From NCBI GenBank assembly GCA_015680685.1, contig MNCI01005576.1, positions 74,404 through 107,724 on the forward strand: a DNA stretch of 33,321 bases, written 5' to 3'. Below the pieces are notes generated by a model that worked only from the letters and a program-made list of their open reading frames with translations, searched no databases and was not told the DNA's origin. The position numbers and the translations under genes are program-made. This DNA is from Gnetum montanum (Eukaryota; Streptophyta; Gnetopsida; Gnetales; Gnetaceae). Shown here one piece after another: positions 32,585 to 33,321 of the stretch (positions are counted from its first letter, which is position 1; each line of letters begins with the position of its first letter).

Positions 32585-33321
32585 TGATGAGTGGCGAGGT
32601 ACCCCTACACTAAACCATACGAATATGAGCGTAGCACATGCGATATGGTCGAACTCCGCAGACTAAATGCCTACACACCTCATGGAACACTTAAGGTTAA
32701 CCATTCGTTGTCTTCCCAGACTTACTTGTAGTTGTCATGGTGTATGGTTAAGTAAGTTTGAGGTATATGACTTTTATATCTTTTATGTTTTTCTCCTATG
32801 CTATTGAGTTGAGGGTTGAGAAACTAATTACTAATTCTAACTAATGACTAGGTCTAAATTACCTAGCGTCAGCATTCGTTCCCACTTACCGTACACACCA
32901 TGAACCGATGCAATCGTGGCTACCAAACACTAATCGTTGCTGGGATTACCACACGTAACGCACGTGCTCGAAGTGGTCATACTGAGGCACTTAACTAGGA
33001 GGAAAGGGTTGAGAAAGCTAATCTAGCCTAAGTGCGATGAGCAGCCGATTCCTTAATTATTCGTACACATCCTGGTGCACGACTACCACTGGGATTACCT
33101 TGCCCAAATCCTAGATACGCCACTGGGTTACCAAGTAGTCACACTGAGATGCTCGTAATCAAGTCGTACTCATTCCGCGTTGCGATGAGCATCCTTTCCT
33201 TGACTATCCGTACACATCCTTAGATGCTCGTAATCAAGTTGTACTCATTCTGCATTACTAAGAGAAAGCAATAAAAAACATTAAATAAAATCCTATTCCA
33301 TGCACTGCAAGGTTTATCCAA
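32585..33321 (-). repeat. LTR of a further element, cut by the window end
   Basis: It begins TGATGAGTGGCGAGGTACCC and follows the LTRs at 13843 and 21775 through the GATGAGCA.CC, ACTACCACTGGGATTACC and AAGTAGTCACACT blocks, but is more diverged. It carries an internal duplication near 33155-33255 (GATGCTCGTAATCAAGT appears twice). By analogy with 13843 it is probably the 3' LTR of a minus-strand element lying outside the window. The flanking pentamer is GATAC. Confidence 0.75.

Overview
This is a stretch of a large, repeat-rich plant nuclear genome. The evidence is nested LTR retrotransposons with tRNA-Asp-type primer sites, a plant L1-type LINE with a DUF4283 ORF1, and a plant leucine-rich-repeat receptor-like protein (RLP) gene with one short GT-AG intron. 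The abundance of old, nested, gag-bearing elements would suit a conifer or other gymnosperm, but that is inference and nothing here fixes the species.

Layout. 1-4922 holds an unclassified fragment, copy A of a local repeat family (about 560-1690), a decayed minus-strand gag, its primer-binding site and its LTR. 4923-6430 is mostly featureless AT-rich DNA, with a GC-richer 160-bp tandem dimer at 5759-6079. 6430-7728 is a tandem pair (B, C) of the local repeat. 7729-12900 is a GC-rich L1-type LINE with a perfect 15-bp target duplication. Its ORF1 is open and its ORF2 is broken by five stops and a frameshift. 12901-24035 is an old gag copy split by two later insertions: an 8.76-kb LTR element (13843-22605, minus orientation) and a solo LTR (22697-23560, plus orientation, perfect 5-bp target duplication). 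The 8.76-kb element carries gag and a long coiled-coil accessory ORF, and I see no protease, reverse transcriptase or integrase in it. 24050-24560 is a fragment of a second LINE. 24600-25700 holds fossil copies of the RLP 5' flank and copy E of the local repeat. 26704-27375 is the RLP upstream region, built of tandem repeats. 27376-30851 is the RLP gene. 31360-32584 is copy D of the local repeat, and 32585 to the end is another LTR cut by the window edge.

The only host-type gene is the RLP. It has a signal peptide, an LRRNT domain, many 24-residue plant LRRs, a loop-out island, four terminal LRRs and a C-terminal membrane segment. Eight successive LRRs are near-identical 72-bp copies, the island carries a 39-bp repeat, and a 17-bp tandem duplication shifts the frame. 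As sequenced it encodes only a secreted protein of about 643 residues. The gene and its promoter therefore show at least six separate tandem-duplication events, one of them disabling. The most unusual mobile element is the pol-less gag-plus-accessory LTR element, which has an internal module resembling its own LTR promoter.
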